A DNA stretch of 64,000 nucleotides from Herbaspirillum robiniae (GTDB taxonomy: Bacteria; Pseudomonadota; Gammaproteobacteria; Burkholderiales; Burkholderiaceae_D). Location: positions 62,001 to 126,000 of the forward strand of contig NZ_NJGU01000013.1 in the NCBI RefSeq assembly GCF_002213415.1, written 5' to 3'. Below the pieces are notes generated by a model, which saw nothing but the letters and a program-made list of their open reading frames with translations, was not told where the DNA came from and ran no database searches. A program made the translations under genes and the position numbers. Numbering within the stretch: position 1 is the first letter of the stretch; each line of letters starts with the position of its first letter. Positions 42,594 to 51,392 of this stretch are shown one piece after another.

Positions 42594-44768
42594 ATGGATG
42601 ACAAGACCCTGCAAGCCTTTCGCGCCTGCGTCAACGAGACCGCGCCCGAGCGCCGGCGCGTGCGCCGGCTGGTGGCTTGCGGCCAATGGCGCGAGGCCGA
42701 GCCCGACGGCAAGCGCGCGCTTTCCTACGCGCTGCGCCAGCGCAACCTGGGCGCGCCGGGCGGTCCCGAATCCATCATCGGCGACACCGAGGATTTCCTG
42801 CGCGCCAGCTTTCTCCCGCAAGGAGCCGCGGTGGCGCGCGCCGTGGCCTACGTCGAGGTCAACGCCGGCAACGCCACCGAAATCGCCACCGGCTTCATGG
42901 TCAGCCCGCGCCTGTTCATCACCAACCAGCACGTGATCGCCGACGCTGCCGCCGCGCGCGGCACGCAGGTGACCTTCTTCCGCGAGCTCGATGAACGCGG
43001 CGTGCCGCGCCCGACCACCACCTTCCTGCTCGACCCCGACAGCTTCGCGCTGTTCTCCCCCGACGACCAGCTGGACTACGCGCTGGTGGCGCTGGGCCCG
43101 CGCCAGTCCGGCGACGCCTCGGCCGCCGACCTGGGCTTCTGCCCGCTGTCGGACCAGCCGGACAAGCACGTCATCGGCATGAACACCAACATCATCCAGC
43201 ATCCGTCCGGCTGGATGAAGATGCTCAGCCTGCGCAACAATACGCTCACCGCGCGCACCGAGCACACGCTGCTCTACGAGACCGATACCGAGCAGGGCTC
43301 GTCCGGCTCGCCGGTCTTCAACGACGACTGGCAGCTGGTGGCGCTGCACCACTGGGGCGAGCCTTTCCTCGACGGCGGCGCGGCGCAGGCCGGCAAGAAC
43401 AAGGCGCGCGCCGGGGCCGCCGCCGATACCCCTGCCGTCCCGCGCAACGTCAACGAAGGCGTGCGCATCAGCGCCATCTACCGCGACCTGGCGGCGCGCC
43501 TGGATGGATTGCCCGCCGCATGGAAGCCGCTACTGCGGGAGGCGCTGAACTACCAGTCGGCCGCCGCTCCCGCCGACGGGCGCAGGCAGCTGTCGCCGCC
43601 GCACGCCGCTCCCGATTCCGCTTCCGAAGGCCTGCCCCTCACTTCCATCGCAAAGGACGCCCGCATGAGCCACACCAACGACAACGCCGCCAGCTTCACC
43701 ATTCCGCTGGAAGTCACGGTGCGCGTGGGCGGCGCCGGCGGCAGCGCCGGCACGGCCGCTGCCAATGCCGCTGCCACTGCCGGCTCGCAGGCGATGCCGC
43801 AGCGCCGCCTGTCCCCGCCGCCGCAGGCGCGCGGCGCCGAAGCGGTGCGCATCGACCAGGACTACGGCAACCGCGGCGGCTACGACGCCGCCTTCATTCC
43901 CGGCGTGAAGCTGCCGCTGCCCAAACCGGATGACAAGCTGGCGCGCCAGATCGCCGCCCTGCGCGCCGATGAAGCCGATGCCGCCGGCGGCGAGCTCAAG
44001 TACGAGCACTTCAGCCTGAAGCTGATCAAGGGCAAGCGCATCGCCGCCTTCACCGCCACCAACATCGACGGCGCCACCTATCTCAGCGTCGACCGCGGCA
44101 CCGGCCGCGCAAACGAGGCCGAGGGCGACACCTGGTTCCAGGATCCGCGCGTCTCGGCCAGCTTTTACCTGGGGCAGGACTTTTATTCGGCATGGTCGAC
44201 CTACTTCGACCGCGGCCACCTGACGCGCCGCTCCGATCCCAGCTGGGGCACGCCGGAAGAAGCCGAGCGCGCCAATGCCGACACCTTCCACTTCACCAAC
44301 TGCTCGCCGCAGCATTTCCGCTTCAACCAAAGCGCCGTCTACTGGCAGGGGCTGGAACGCTACGTGCTGGAAAACGGCGTCCTGGCGGCCAGTTCGAAGG
44401 GCCGCATCTGCGTGTTCCAGGGGCCGGTATTCAATGACCAGGTCGACCTGTGGGCCGACGATGTGCAGATTCCGTCGGCCTTCTTCAAGATCGTGGTGTG
44501 GAAGGGCAAGGAAGGCCTGAAGGCGGTGGGCCTGCTGGCCGACCAGTCCAAGCTGCTGTCGGAAACCCGCCATAGCCTGGGAGCGCCGCAGGATCTACCG
44601 TCGGTGGATGTGAACCATTGGCGGGTGGGCATCGCCGACATCGAGAGGATGACCGGGCTGGATTTCGGCGCCAAGGTGCGCGGCGCCGACACCATCAAGG
44701 ATGGCGACCAGCCTCGGGTGGGCGAAGCGCGACTCCTGGTGAGCGCCTTCGACCAGATCAAACTGTAA
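42594..44768 (+). CDS. Trypsin-like protease fused to a DNA/RNA non-specific endonuclease
   Basis: Start at 42594 (MDDKTLQAFRAC), with ACGGAGAC upstream; 724 residues and no signal peptide. Residues 1-85 are a helical leader with a PESIIGDTEDFLRASFL segment. Residues 86-300 are a trypsin-like protease with His113 (FITNQHVIAD), Asp161 (QLDYALVAL) and Ser237 (EQGSSGSPVF), so the triad is complete. Residues 320-430 are a low-complexity Ala/Pro/Gly linker. Residues 430-720 are a NUC1 (EndoG/Serratia-type) nuclease with DRGH at 539-542, and FTNCSPQ and FNQS supplying Asn569 and Asn578. A cytosolic protease-nuclease fusion suggests a conflict or abortive-infection effector, perhaps activated by self-cleavage. 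It stands alone and converges on the lyase gene, 9 bp away. Confidence 0.85.
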   Translation: MDDKTLQAFRACVNETAPERRRVRRLVACGQWREAEPDGKRALSYALRQRNLGAPGGPESIIGDTEDFLRASFLPQGAAVARAVAYVEVNAGNATEIATGFMVSPRLFITNQHVIADAAAARGTQVTFFRELDERGVPRPTTTFLLDPDSFALFSPDDQLDYALVALGPRQSGDASAADLGFCPLSDQPDKHVIGMNTNIIQHPSGWMKMLSLRNNTLTARTEHTLLYETDTEQGSSGSPVFNDDWQLVALHHWGEPFLDGGAAQAGKNKARAGAAADTPAVPRNVNEGVRISAIYRDLAARLDGLPAAWKPLLREALNYQSAAAPADGRRQLSPPHAAPDSASEGLPLTSIAKDARMSHTNDNAASFTIPLEVTVRVGGAGGSAGTAAANAAATAGSQAMPQRRLSPPPQARGAEAVRIDQDYGNRGGYDAAFIPGVKLPLPKPDDKLARQIAALRADEADAAGGELKYEHFSLKLIKGKRIAAFTATNIDGATYLSVDRGTGRANEAEGDTWFQDPRVSASFYLGQDFYSAWSTYFDRGHLTRRSDPSWGTPEEAERANADTFHFTNCSPQHFRFNQSAVYWQGLERYVLENGVLAASSKGRICVFQGPVFNDQVDLWADDVQIPSAFFKIVVWKGKEGLKAVGLLADQSKLLSETRHSLGAPQDLPSVDVNHWRVGIADIERMTGLDFGAKVRGADTIKDGDQPRVGEARLLVSAFDQIKL

Positions 44769-44777
44769 GGCCTCGCC

Positions 44778-46130
44778 TCAGAGCACCGTCTCCTGCGCCA
44801 CGCTGCGCGCCATGGCCGCGGCCGCGCCCAGGTAGCCGGCCGGGTCGGTCAGTTGCGCCAGCTTATCCATGCCCAGCTTGGCGACGATCTCCTGATGGCG
44901 CGACAGGACCGCCAGCAAGGTCTCGCCCTTTTCGATCGCCTCCTTGCAGGCCTCGTAGACCACGTCATGCGCGTGCTGGCGGCCGATGGCAGGCGCCAGT
45001 CCCATCATCACCGCCTCCGCCACGATCAGGCCGCCGGTCAGGTCCAGGTTGCGGCGCATGCGCTTGGCGTCCACCGTGAGGCCGCTCAGCATGAAATGCG
45101 CCTGGTGCAGCGAACCCGCCATCAGCATGAAACTCTCCGGAACCGCGCTCCACTCCAGGTGCCAGGGGCCGGTGGCGCGTTCGAAATCGTGCATCAGCGC
45201 GTCCAGCATCAGCGCGGCGCGCTCGCGCAACATCTTGGCGGCGGCGAACATCAGTTCGCTGGAAATCGGATTGCGCTTCTGCGGCATGGTCGACGACGCC
45301 CCGCGCCCGGGCACGAAGGGCTCGGCCAGTTCGCCGAACTCGGAGGCGCACATCATCATCACGTCCATCGCGATCTTGCCCAGCGAACCGCCGATGGCGG
45401 CCAGCGTGGAAACGATCTCGGCCAGGCCGTCGCGCGCCACGTGCCAGGTGATGGCGGGGTTGGACAAGCCCAGTTCGGCGGCGAACGCCGCCCGCACCTT
45501 CAGGCCGTCGTCGCCGCTGCCCAGCGAGGCCAGCGTGCCGGCGGCGCCACCGAACTCCACCATCAGCGCGCGCGGCTTGAGCTGCTGCAGGCGCTCGGCG
45601 TGACGGTTCAGCGCCGACAGCCAGACCGCGCAGCGAAAGCCGAACGTGACCGGCAAGGCATGTTGCAGGTGGGTGCGGCCGGCGGTGACGGTATCGGCGT
45701 GCTCGGTTGCCAGTTTCTTGAGCGCGCCGCGCACGGCGTCGAGCTGCGTCTCGATGATGGCCACGGCGTTCTTGCACTGGATCATGGTGGCGGTATCCAT
45801 GATGTCCTGGGTGGTGGCGCCCCAATGCACGTAGCGACCGGCCTCGCCGCATTGCGCGCTGATCTGCTTGACGATGGGCAGGATGGGATAGCCGACGATC
45901 TCGGTCTCGGCGCGCAGCTGGTCGACGTCCAGCCGGTCGTAGGACGCCGCTGCGGTGATCTGCCGCCCCGCCTCCGGCGGGATCACGCCGACCTTGGCCT
46001 GAGCGCGCGCCAGGGCGGTTTCGGCGTCGATGCAGGCGGTGATGTAGGCGCGGTCGTCGAACACGGCGCGCATCGCCTCGGTGCCGAACATGTCGCGGAA
46101 AAGGGAAGAATCGAAAACGGTGGTTGCCAT
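44778..46130 (-). CDS. Fumarase/aspartase-superfamily lyase (PcaB-like)
   Basis: A 450-residue member of the adenylosuccinate lyase / 3-carboxy-cis,cis-muconate cycloisomerase branch. It shows the signature loop GRGASSTMPQKRNPISSE with the catalytic Ser, VHWGATTQDIMDTA and GRTHLQHALPVTFG. PcaB is the usual annotation, but the gene is not near other protocatechuate genes. It lies 256 bp downstream of a GntR regulator and next to a dicarboxylate importer and a D-tartrate dehydratase-like enzyme. A lyase releasing fumarate from an N- or C-substituted succinate is an equally good reading. One copy of the GntR-type double operator lies in its promoter region. Confidence 0.7.
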   Translation of the reverse strand: MATTVFDSSLFRDMFGTEAMRAVFDDRAYITACIDAETALARAQAKVGVIPPEAGRQITAAASYDRLDVDQLRAETEIVGYPILPIVKQISAQCGEAGRYVHWGATTQDIMDTATMIQCKNAVAIIETQLDAVRGALKKLATEHADTVTAGRTHLQHALPVTFGFRCAVWLSALNRHAERLQQLKPRALMVEFGGAAGTLASLGSGDDGLKVRAAFAAELGLSNPAITWHVARDGLAEIVSTLAAIGGSLGKIAMDVMMMCASEFGELAEPFVPGRGASSTMPQKRNPISSELMFAAAKMLRERAALMLDALMHDFERATGPWHLEWSAVPESFMLMAGSLHQAHFMLSGLTVDAKRMRRNLDLTGGLIVAEAVMMGLAPAIGRQHAHDVVYEACKEAIEKGETLLAVLSRHQEIVAKLGMDKLAQLTDPAGYLGAAAAMARSVAQETVL

Positions 46131-46177
46131 GTCTGAGTCCTGTTCTGTGTTCCGTGCCGTGACGCGCGGATAATTAT

Positions 46178-46202
46178 GTACGTACTTATTATAAGTTCGA
46201 AC
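46178..46202. promoter_or_regulatory. GntR-type double operator before the lyase gene
   Basis: GTACGTAC (46178-46185), nine A/T bases, then GTTCGAAC (46195-46202): two palindromic GTNCGNAC boxes about two helical turns apart, inside an AT-rich patch just upstream of the lyase start. The same arrangement occurs at 47252-47277. Confidence 0.6.
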
Positions 46203-46386
46203 ATAATAGGCAGGACACCGCAGGATGTCAACGCGGCCCGGCGCCCGCAGGCCCCGGAGAAAAAGGGTGAGCGAGGCCGGGCTCCGGCCGGAACCGGAAC
46301 TGCAAGAAGAAATTGCCTTGATCGGCCCGGGGCGCGAACCCTCTGCCCGGCCTGAATGCGGAACTACGCGGAACGGTGGGGAAAGG

Positions 46387-47106
46387 TCAGCGCTTCAGAT
46401 TGAGCGCGTAGGTAAAGCGATCGGCCGGGAACACGCTGACGGTGACTTCGAACACCTCGCCGTTCTGGTCCAGGTAATGGCGCGTGATCTCCAGCGCATG
46501 CGAATCGGCAGCCACCCCCAGCGCCTGGGCGAAACGTTCAGGAACGCCGACGGCGCGGATCTCCTGCTGCAACTCGGACACCACCCGGCCGTATTTCTCC
46601 TCGACCGCCTCGCAGATCAGGCCCGTGCTCTTGCGCAACTGGCGCCGGATGCCGGAGGCGACGGAATGATCGAGGTAGACATCGGTCCAGCAGATCGGCG
46701 CATCCGGCTTGGCCGGATCCACCCGCAGCATGGCCGCGCGCAGCCAGCGATGGCCGGCGTCGCAGCGCAACTGGGCCGACAGGATGTCGTCGCTCTCGAT
46801 CTCGTCGATGGACTGGATATGGCGCTCGGTGACCGCGGCGAACTGCACCAGGTCTTCCACATTCGAAATGGATTGCTCGAAAGGCCGTTGCGGCTTCAGG
46901 GCCTCGATGCGGATGCCGGCGCGCTTGCGGCGCGAGATCAGGCCAAGGTCCTGCACCATCTGCAGCGCCGAGCGCACCGTCGAGCGGCTCACGCCGTATT
47001 GCACGGACAGCTCGATTTCGCTGGGAAGGGCCGCGCCGATGCCGAGTTTTCCGGTGGAAATTTCATCGATGAGCTGCTGGGCGAGCTCGGCGTAGCGCGG
47101 TTGCAT
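46387..47106 (-). CDS. GntR-family regulator with UTRA domain (HutC type)
   Basis: Start at 47106 (MQPRYAELAQQLIDEI); 239 residues. The winged-helix domain has GAALPSEIELSVQYGVSRST and VRSALQMVQDLGLI, the HutC-group HTH. The UTRA ligand domain (about 85-239) includes RAAMLRVDPAKPDAPICWTD and YLDHSVAS. It is divergent from the symporter gene and precedes the lyase in the same direction. The two GTNCGNAC double operators in its flanks make it the probable local repressor, with a dicarboxylate or tartrate-like inducer. Confidence 0.85.
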   Translation of the reverse strand: MQPRYAELAQQLIDEISTGKLGIGAALPSEIELSVQYGVSRSTVRSALQMVQDLGLISRRKRAGIRIEALKPQRPFEQSISNVEDLVQFAAVTERHIQSIDEIESDDILSAQLRCDAGHRWLRAAMLRVDPAKPDAPICWTDVYLDHSVASGIRRQLRKSTGLICEAVEEKYGRVVSELQQEIRAVGVPERFAQALGVAADSHALEITRHYLDQNGEVFEVTVSVFPADRFTYALNLKR

Positions 47107-47251
47107 AGAGTTTTGGGCGGTTGGCGGGGAATCGCGCCATGGTAGCGGCTGCGCCCCTGTTTGCCAAGCGGACACACCGCGCCCACGGCCACGGCGCGTG
47201 GGCGGAACGAAGGCGCAGTCGCGGTTGACGCTCTCGAAAAAAAACAATATA

Positions 47252-47277
47252 GTCCGGACATATTATAAAGTCCGTAC
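47252..47277. promoter_or_regulatory. GntR-type double operator before the symporter gene
   Basis: GTCCGGAC (47252-47259), ten A/T-rich bases, then GTCCGTAC (47270-47277), 25 bp before the symporter start codon. Similar in layout to the site at 46178-46202, so one regulator probably controls both flanking transcripts. Confidence 0.6.
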
Positions 47278-47301
47278 ATATTAACCAGACTAGGAGGCAA
47301 C

Positions 47302-48636
47302 ATGTCAGCAACACCCACCACCGGCGAGGCGCCGGTCGGCCAAACCCGGCCAGCCCGGCGCAAGCCCTGGTACTACCGCCTGGGCCCGCAGATCTTCGTC
47401 GGCATCGCTCTCGGCATCGCGCTGGGTTTCATCGCGCCCAAGGCGGCGATCCCGATGAAGGTGCTGGGCGACATCTTCCTCAACCTGATCAAGACCATCG
47501 TCGCGCCACTGGTCTTCCTCAACGTGGTGCTGGGCATCGCCGCCGCCGGCGACCTCAAGAGCGTGGGCCGCATCGGCCTGCGCGCCCTGCTCTACTTCGA
47601 GATCGTCTCCACCATCATCCTGGTGATCGCCATGGTGATCGCCAATGTTTCGGGCGTCGGCGCCGACCTGCATCTGGTGCCGGACGCCGCCGAAGCCGCG
47701 GCCGGCAGCGCCAAGTACGCCAAGTCGGGCACCACGTTCTCGCAGTTCCTGCTGTCGATGTTCCCGCACAGTTTCTTCGGCGCCTTCGCCGAAGGCGCGC
47801 TGCTGCAGATCCTGGTGATCGCGGTGCTGTTCGGCGCGGCCGTGCTGGCGCTCAAGCCGGAACAGCGCAAGGGCGTGGAGTCTGCCCTGCACGGCATGTC
47901 CGACTGCTTCTTCAAGCTCACCGACATGATCATGAAGCTGGCGCCGATCGGCGCCTTCGGATCGATCGCCTTCGCCATCGGCAACAGCGGCATGTCGGCC
48001 ATCCTCTCCCTGGGCTACCTGCTGCTGGTGATGTACGCGTCGCTGGCGCTGATGATCGTGGTGGTCATGGGCGTGATCATGCGCCTGTACGGCTTCAACA
48101 TCTTCCTCTTCCTGCGCTATTTCAAGGATGAGATCGTACTGCTGTTCGCCACCGCCTCCTCGGAGAGCGCGCTGCCCAGCCTGATCGACAAACTGCAGAA
48201 ACTGGGTTGTTCCAGGCAATCGGTCGGGCTGGTGCTGCCCACCGGATATGCCTTCAACCTGGACGGCACGGCGGTCTACATGTCGCTGTGCGTGCTGTTC
48301 CTGGCCAATGCCTACGGCATCAACCTCACCTTCGAACATCAGCTGGGCATCATCGCGCTGATGATGATCACCTCCAAGGGCGCCGCGACCGTCTCGGGCG
48401 GCACCTTCATCGTGTTCGCCGCCACCGTCACCGCCGCCGGGGTACTGCCGGTGGAAGGGCTGCCGCTGCTGCTGGGCATCAATCGCCTGACCTCGCAGGC
48501 GGTGTGCATCTGCAACGCCATGGGTAACGCGGTGGCCACCATGGTGGTGTCCAAGGTCTGCGGCGAGTTCGATCCCGCGCCGATGCGCTCGGAATACGCC
48601 CGCGTGCTCGGCCGCCCCGCCAACGCCGCGATCTGA
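47302..48636 (+). CDS. Dicarboxylate:cation symporter, DAACS (DctA/GltP) family
   Basis: A 444-residue membrane protein with GLTPH/DAACS motifs. FATASSESALPSLIDKL is the serine-rich re-entrant hairpin HP1, PTGYAFNLDGTAVYMSLCV lies in TM7, and SKGAATVSGGTFIVFAATV is in HP2. The family imports C4-dicarboxylates or acidic amino acids with sodium or protons. The N-terminus has an extra Pro/Arg-rich cytoplasmic stretch of about 20 residues. It is followed 45 bp later by the tartrate dehydratase-like gene, so the pair probably form a transport-and-use unit for tartrate or a related hydroxydicarboxylate. Confidence 0.88.
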   Translation: MSATPTTGEAPVGQTRPARRKPWYYRLGPQIFVGIALGIALGFIAPKAAIPMKVLGDIFLNLIKTIVAPLVFLNVVLGIAAAGDLKSVGRIGLRALLYFEIVSTIILVIAMVIANVSGVGADLHLVPDAAEAAAGSAKYAKSGTTFSQFLLSMFPHSFFGAFAEGALLQILVIAVLFGAAVLALKPEQRKGVESALHGMSDCFFKLTDMIMKLAPIGAFGSIAFAIGNSGMSAILSLGYLLLVMYASLALMIVVVMGVIMRLYGFNIFLFLRYFKDEIVLLFATASSESALPSLIDKLQKLGCSRQSVGLVLPTGYAFNLDGTAVYMSLCVLFLANAYGINLTFEHQLGIIALMMITSKGAATVSGGTFIVFAATVTAAGVLPVEGLPLLLGINRLTSQAVCICNAMGNAVATMVVSKVCGEFDPAPMRSEYARVLGRPANAAI

Positions 48637-48681
48637 GCCTCCCTTTTTTAGAACAGAAACAGACAGAGAAGAAAGAACCTC

Positions 48682-49851
48682 ATGAGAATCACCGATATCC
48701 GCGACCTCTCCATCAAGATGGAAGGCAACATCGCCAACGCCTTCGTCAGCTTCGCCGAGCACGACATTTCCCTGGTGGCCCTGGTCAGCGACGTGGTGCG
48801 TAACGGCCGCCCGCTGGTGGGCTACGCCTTCGACTCGATCGGCCGCTTTGCCCAGTCCGGCATCCTGCGCGAACGGATGATCCCGCGCCTGCGCCGCGCG
48901 GCGCCCGAGTCGCTGCTGTCGGAAGACGGCAAGCTGTTCGATCCGGCCAAGGTGCTGCAGGCCATCATGCGCAACGAGAAGCCCGCCGGCCACGGCGACC
49001 GCGCTGCCGCTGCCGCCGCCATCGAGCTGGCGGTGTGGGACCTCAACGCCAAGATCCTCGACGTGCCGGCGCATGTGCTGATCTCGCAGGCCTTCGGCGG
49101 GCGCGGCAAGGCCGACGGCATCGAGGTCTATGCGGCGGGCGGCTACTATTACGCCAACGAAAGCGGCGCCACCCTGAAGGACGAACTGCAGTCCTACGCC
49201 GACATGGGCTTCTCCAGCTTCAAGATGAAAATCGGCGGCGCCTCGCTCAAGGAAGACATCGCCCGCATCGAGTCGGCGCTGAGCGTGGTGGATGGCGACG
49301 GCAGCCGCCTGGCGGTCGACGCCAACGGCCGCTTCGACCTCAAGACCGCCCTGGCCTACGCCGAAGCGATTGCGCCCTACAAGCTGCGCTGGTACGAAGA
49401 GATCGGCGACCCGCTGGACTATGACCTGAACCGTCGCGTGGCCGAAGCCTATCCGGGTCGCATCGCCACCGGCGAGAACCTGTTCTCGGCGCAGGACATC
49501 AAGAACCTGGCCCTGTACGGCGGCATGCGCCGCGGCCTCGATTACTTCCAGATGGATCCCGGCCTTTCCTACGGCCTGACCGAATTCGCGCATGCGGTGG
49601 CGGTGCTGGAAGAGCTGGGCTACGAGCGCAGCCAGGTACATCCCCACGGCGGCCACATGATCAACCTGCACATCGCGGCCGGCCTCGGCCTGGGCGGCTG
49701 CGAAGCCTATCCCGGCGTGTTCCAGCCGTTCGGCGGCTACGCGCCGGAGTGCTCGCTGGGCGGCGGCAGGGTGCATCCGACCCAGGCGCCGGGCTTCGGG
49801 CTGGAGCAAAAGCGCGAACTTGCGCCGTGGCTGGAAAAGATCGTCGGCTGA
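48682..49851 (+). CDS. Enolase-superfamily D-tartrate dehydratase-like protein
   Basis: A 389-residue mandelate-racemase-subgroup enzyme. Residues expected for D-tartrate dehydratase (TarD) are visible: the KxK pair in FKMKIGG (181, 183), Asp213 in LAVDANGRF, Glu239 in WYEEIGDPLDY, Glu265 in ATGENLFS and His322 in HPHGGH. The segments EKPAGHGDR and YAAGGYYY and the Gly-rich C-terminal stretch also fit TarD. TarD converts D-tartrate to oxaloacetate with Mg2+. A GntR regulator and a dicarboxylate importer next door agree. A related acid sugar is an alternative substrate. Confidence 0.78.
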   Translation: MRITDIRDLSIKMEGNIANAFVSFAEHDISLVALVSDVVRNGRPLVGYAFDSIGRFAQSGILRERMIPRLRRAAPESLLSEDGKLFDPAKVLQAIMRNEKPAGHGDRAAAAAAIELAVWDLNAKILDVPAHVLISQAFGGRGKADGIEVYAAGGYYYANESGATLKDELQSYADMGFSSFKMKIGGASLKEDIARIESALSVVDGDGSRLAVDANGRFDLKTALAYAEAIAPYKLRWYEEIGDPLDYDLNRRVAEAYPGRIATGENLFSAQDIKNLALYGGMRRGLDYFQMDPGLSYGLTEFAHAVAVLEELGYERSQVHPHGGHMINLHIAAGLGLGGCEAYPGVFQPFGGYAPECSLGGGRVHPTQAPGFGLEQKRELAPWLEKIVG

Positions 49852-49872
49852 GGCCTTCCTTGGCGTGACCAA

Positions 49873-49911
49873 ACGGCGGGCGTCGCGGATGCGGCGGCCC
49901 GCCGTCTTTTT
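49873..49911 (+). terminator. Terminator of the symporter-dehydratase operon
   Basis: ACGGCGGGC and GCCCGCCGT pair around a GC-rich loop and are followed by CTTTTT, about 20 bp after the stop codon. Confidence 0.85.
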
Positions 49912-49916
49912 CGGCC

Positions 49917-50738
49917 ATGGCCCGCATCGGCTATCATGGCGGCATCCCAACCGCAGCGCCGCCTGTTGCCATGGCAACGAAACCTTCCCCCTCCACCGCC
50001 GACATCCACTTGCGCAGCTATCGCGAAGAACCGCTGGCGCACAGCCACGACTTTCCGCAGCTGGTGCTGCCGCTGTCGGGCCGGCTGGAGCTCGACATCG
50101 CGGGCCGCCAGGGCCTGGCCGACGCCGCCACCGGCGCCTTTGTCGAACCGGGCGCCACGCATGCCACCAGCGCGGCGGGCGCCAATCGCTCCCTGATCCT
50201 GGATCTGGCGCCGGCCATGGTGGGCGCGCAACTGATGGAGCAGCTGGTGCTGCGCCCGTTCATGCCGCTGCCGCAGGCGGCCGGCAAGCTGGTGGAGTTC
50301 ATGGGCCTGATGCTGCAACAGCAGCAGAAGATCGCGGCGGCGCAATTGCAGCACTGGGTGCCGCTGCTGCTCGACACGCTGGCGATGACCGCACCGCGTG
50401 CGCACTCGCGGCTGCATGTGCTGATGGCGAAGATCGAGGCCGAACCCGGCCTGCCGTGGTCGGTGGCGGAAATGGCCGCGGCGGCGGCGATCAGTCCCAG
50501 CCGCCTGCACGAGTGGTTCCGGCAGGAAACCGGCGACACGCCCCGCGCCTGGCTGGCCGAGACGCGGATGAAGCGCGCCTGCGAACTGCTGCGCACCAGC
50601 CCCCTGCCCTTGTCGGAAGTCGCCCTGCGCTGCGGCTATGCCGACCAGAGCGCGCTGTCCAACGCCATGCGCAAGCTGCGCCACACCACCCCGGCCGCCT
50701 ACCGCCGCGCGCAGCAGACGCCGCTGCCGCTGGAGTAG
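49917..50738 (+). CDS. AraC-family transcriptional regulator
   Basis: A 273-residue protein from the first ATG (49917); the second in-frame ATG (49971, MATKPSPSTADIHLRSY) is also possible and gives 255 residues. Neither has a clear binding site. The N-terminal cupin-like domain has PLAHSHDFPQLVLPLSG and FVEPGATHATSA. The C-terminal double HTH has WSVAEMAAAAAISPSRLHEWF, QETGDTPRAWLAETRMKRAC and VALRCGYADQSALSNAMRKL. The target is unknown; the divergent or adjacent genes give no obvious ligand. It begins immediately after the terminator of the tartrate operon. Confidence 0.82.
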   Translation: MARIGYHGGIPTAAPPVAMATKPSPSTADIHLRSYREEPLAHSHDFPQLVLPLSGRLELDIAGRQGLADAATGAFVEPGATHATSAAGANRSLILDLAPAMVGAQLMEQLVLRPFMPLPQAAGKLVEFMGLMLQQQQKIAAAQLQHWVPLLLDTLAMTAPRAHSRLHVLMAKIEAEPGLPWSVAEMAAAAAISPSRLHEWFRQETGDTPRAWLAETRMKRACELLRTSPLPLSEVALRCGYADQSALSNAMRKLRHTTPAAYRRAQQTPLPLE

Positions 50739-50747
50739 GCTGCTCGC

Positions 50748-50783
50748 GTGCTCATCTGCGCGCTTATCTGCGCGCTCCTCTGC
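50748..50783. repeat. Three 12-bp tandem repeats
   Basis: GTGCTCATCTGC, GCGCTTATCTGC and GCGCTCCTCTGC follow one another directly after the AraC stop codon and end at a GTTTTTAT stretch. The copies differ by two or three bases. Confidence 0.6.
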
Positions 50784-50805
50784 GTTTTTATCCTCGCTTC
50801 AATTG

Positions 50806-51354
50806 TCAGCCGCGCAGGCATTGCGTGAAGTAAGCCGCAAAGTGCAAGTAGTCCGGCGTGGGCAGTCCCTGCTGCTTGGCCTGGTCGTCCCAGCGGCGCA
50901 GGCGCACCGCGTCGGCCGCATGCGCACGGGCGATGAAGGCCTGGGCCTGCGCCTCGTCGAAGATCCCGCCCTGCAGCTGCAAACTGCGCACCGAGTCCTC
51001 CGACAGCATGGAGAAATACGCGGCGTCGGTGGCGCACAGATAGCGCTTGGCGTCGACATGCAGGGCGATCGGCGCCAGCACGTCGTCGCCGAACAGCTGG
51101 CGCAGGAAAGGCAGGATGCGGTACTGGTGCAGGTCGTCGATGCCGGCCATGGTCGGGGTGTCGCCGTGGTCTTCCAGCATGTGGCCGAGGTCGTGCAGCA
51201 GGCTGGCCACGATCAGGGCCGGCGCCGCGCCGTCGGCTTCGGCCAGCGCCGCCGACTGCAGCGCGTGCTCCAGCTGGGTGACCGGTTCGCCGGTGTATTG
51301 GGTGTGGCCGTGCCGCTCGAACAGCAGGCCGATGTCGTCCAGGGTCAGGGCCAT
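50806..51354 (-). CDS. PhnZ/TmpB-like HD-domain phosphonate oxygenase
   Basis: A 182-residue HD-fold protein of the mixed-valent diiron oxygenase group. The residues that define PhnZ are present in order: Tyr20 and Glu23 in HTQYTGEPVTQLEHALQSA, His30, His54-Asp55 in LLHDLGHML, His76, and His99 with Lys103 in IALHVDAKR. PhnZ-type enzymes cleave the C-P bond of 2-hydroxy-alkylphosphonates. The usual partner, an Fe/2-oxoglutarate hydroxylase (PhnY/TmpA), is not adjacent, so substrate supply is unclear. A well-formed Pho box and -10 precede it, tying it to phosphate limitation. It is a single gene, minus strand, convergent with the AraC gene. Confidence 0.78.
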   Translation of the reverse strand: MALTLDDIGLLFERHGHTQYTGEPVTQLEHALQSAALAEADGAAPALIVASLLHDLGHMLEDHGDTPTMAGIDDLHQYRILPFLRQLFGDDVLAPIALHVDAKRYLCATDAAYFSMLSEDSVRSLQLQGGIFDEAQAQAFIARAHAADAVRLRRWDDQAKQQGLPTPDYLHFAAYFTQCLRG

Positions 51355-51392
51355 GGTGCGCCTCGGTCGATAGGGATGCGTTGAAAGCGGCC

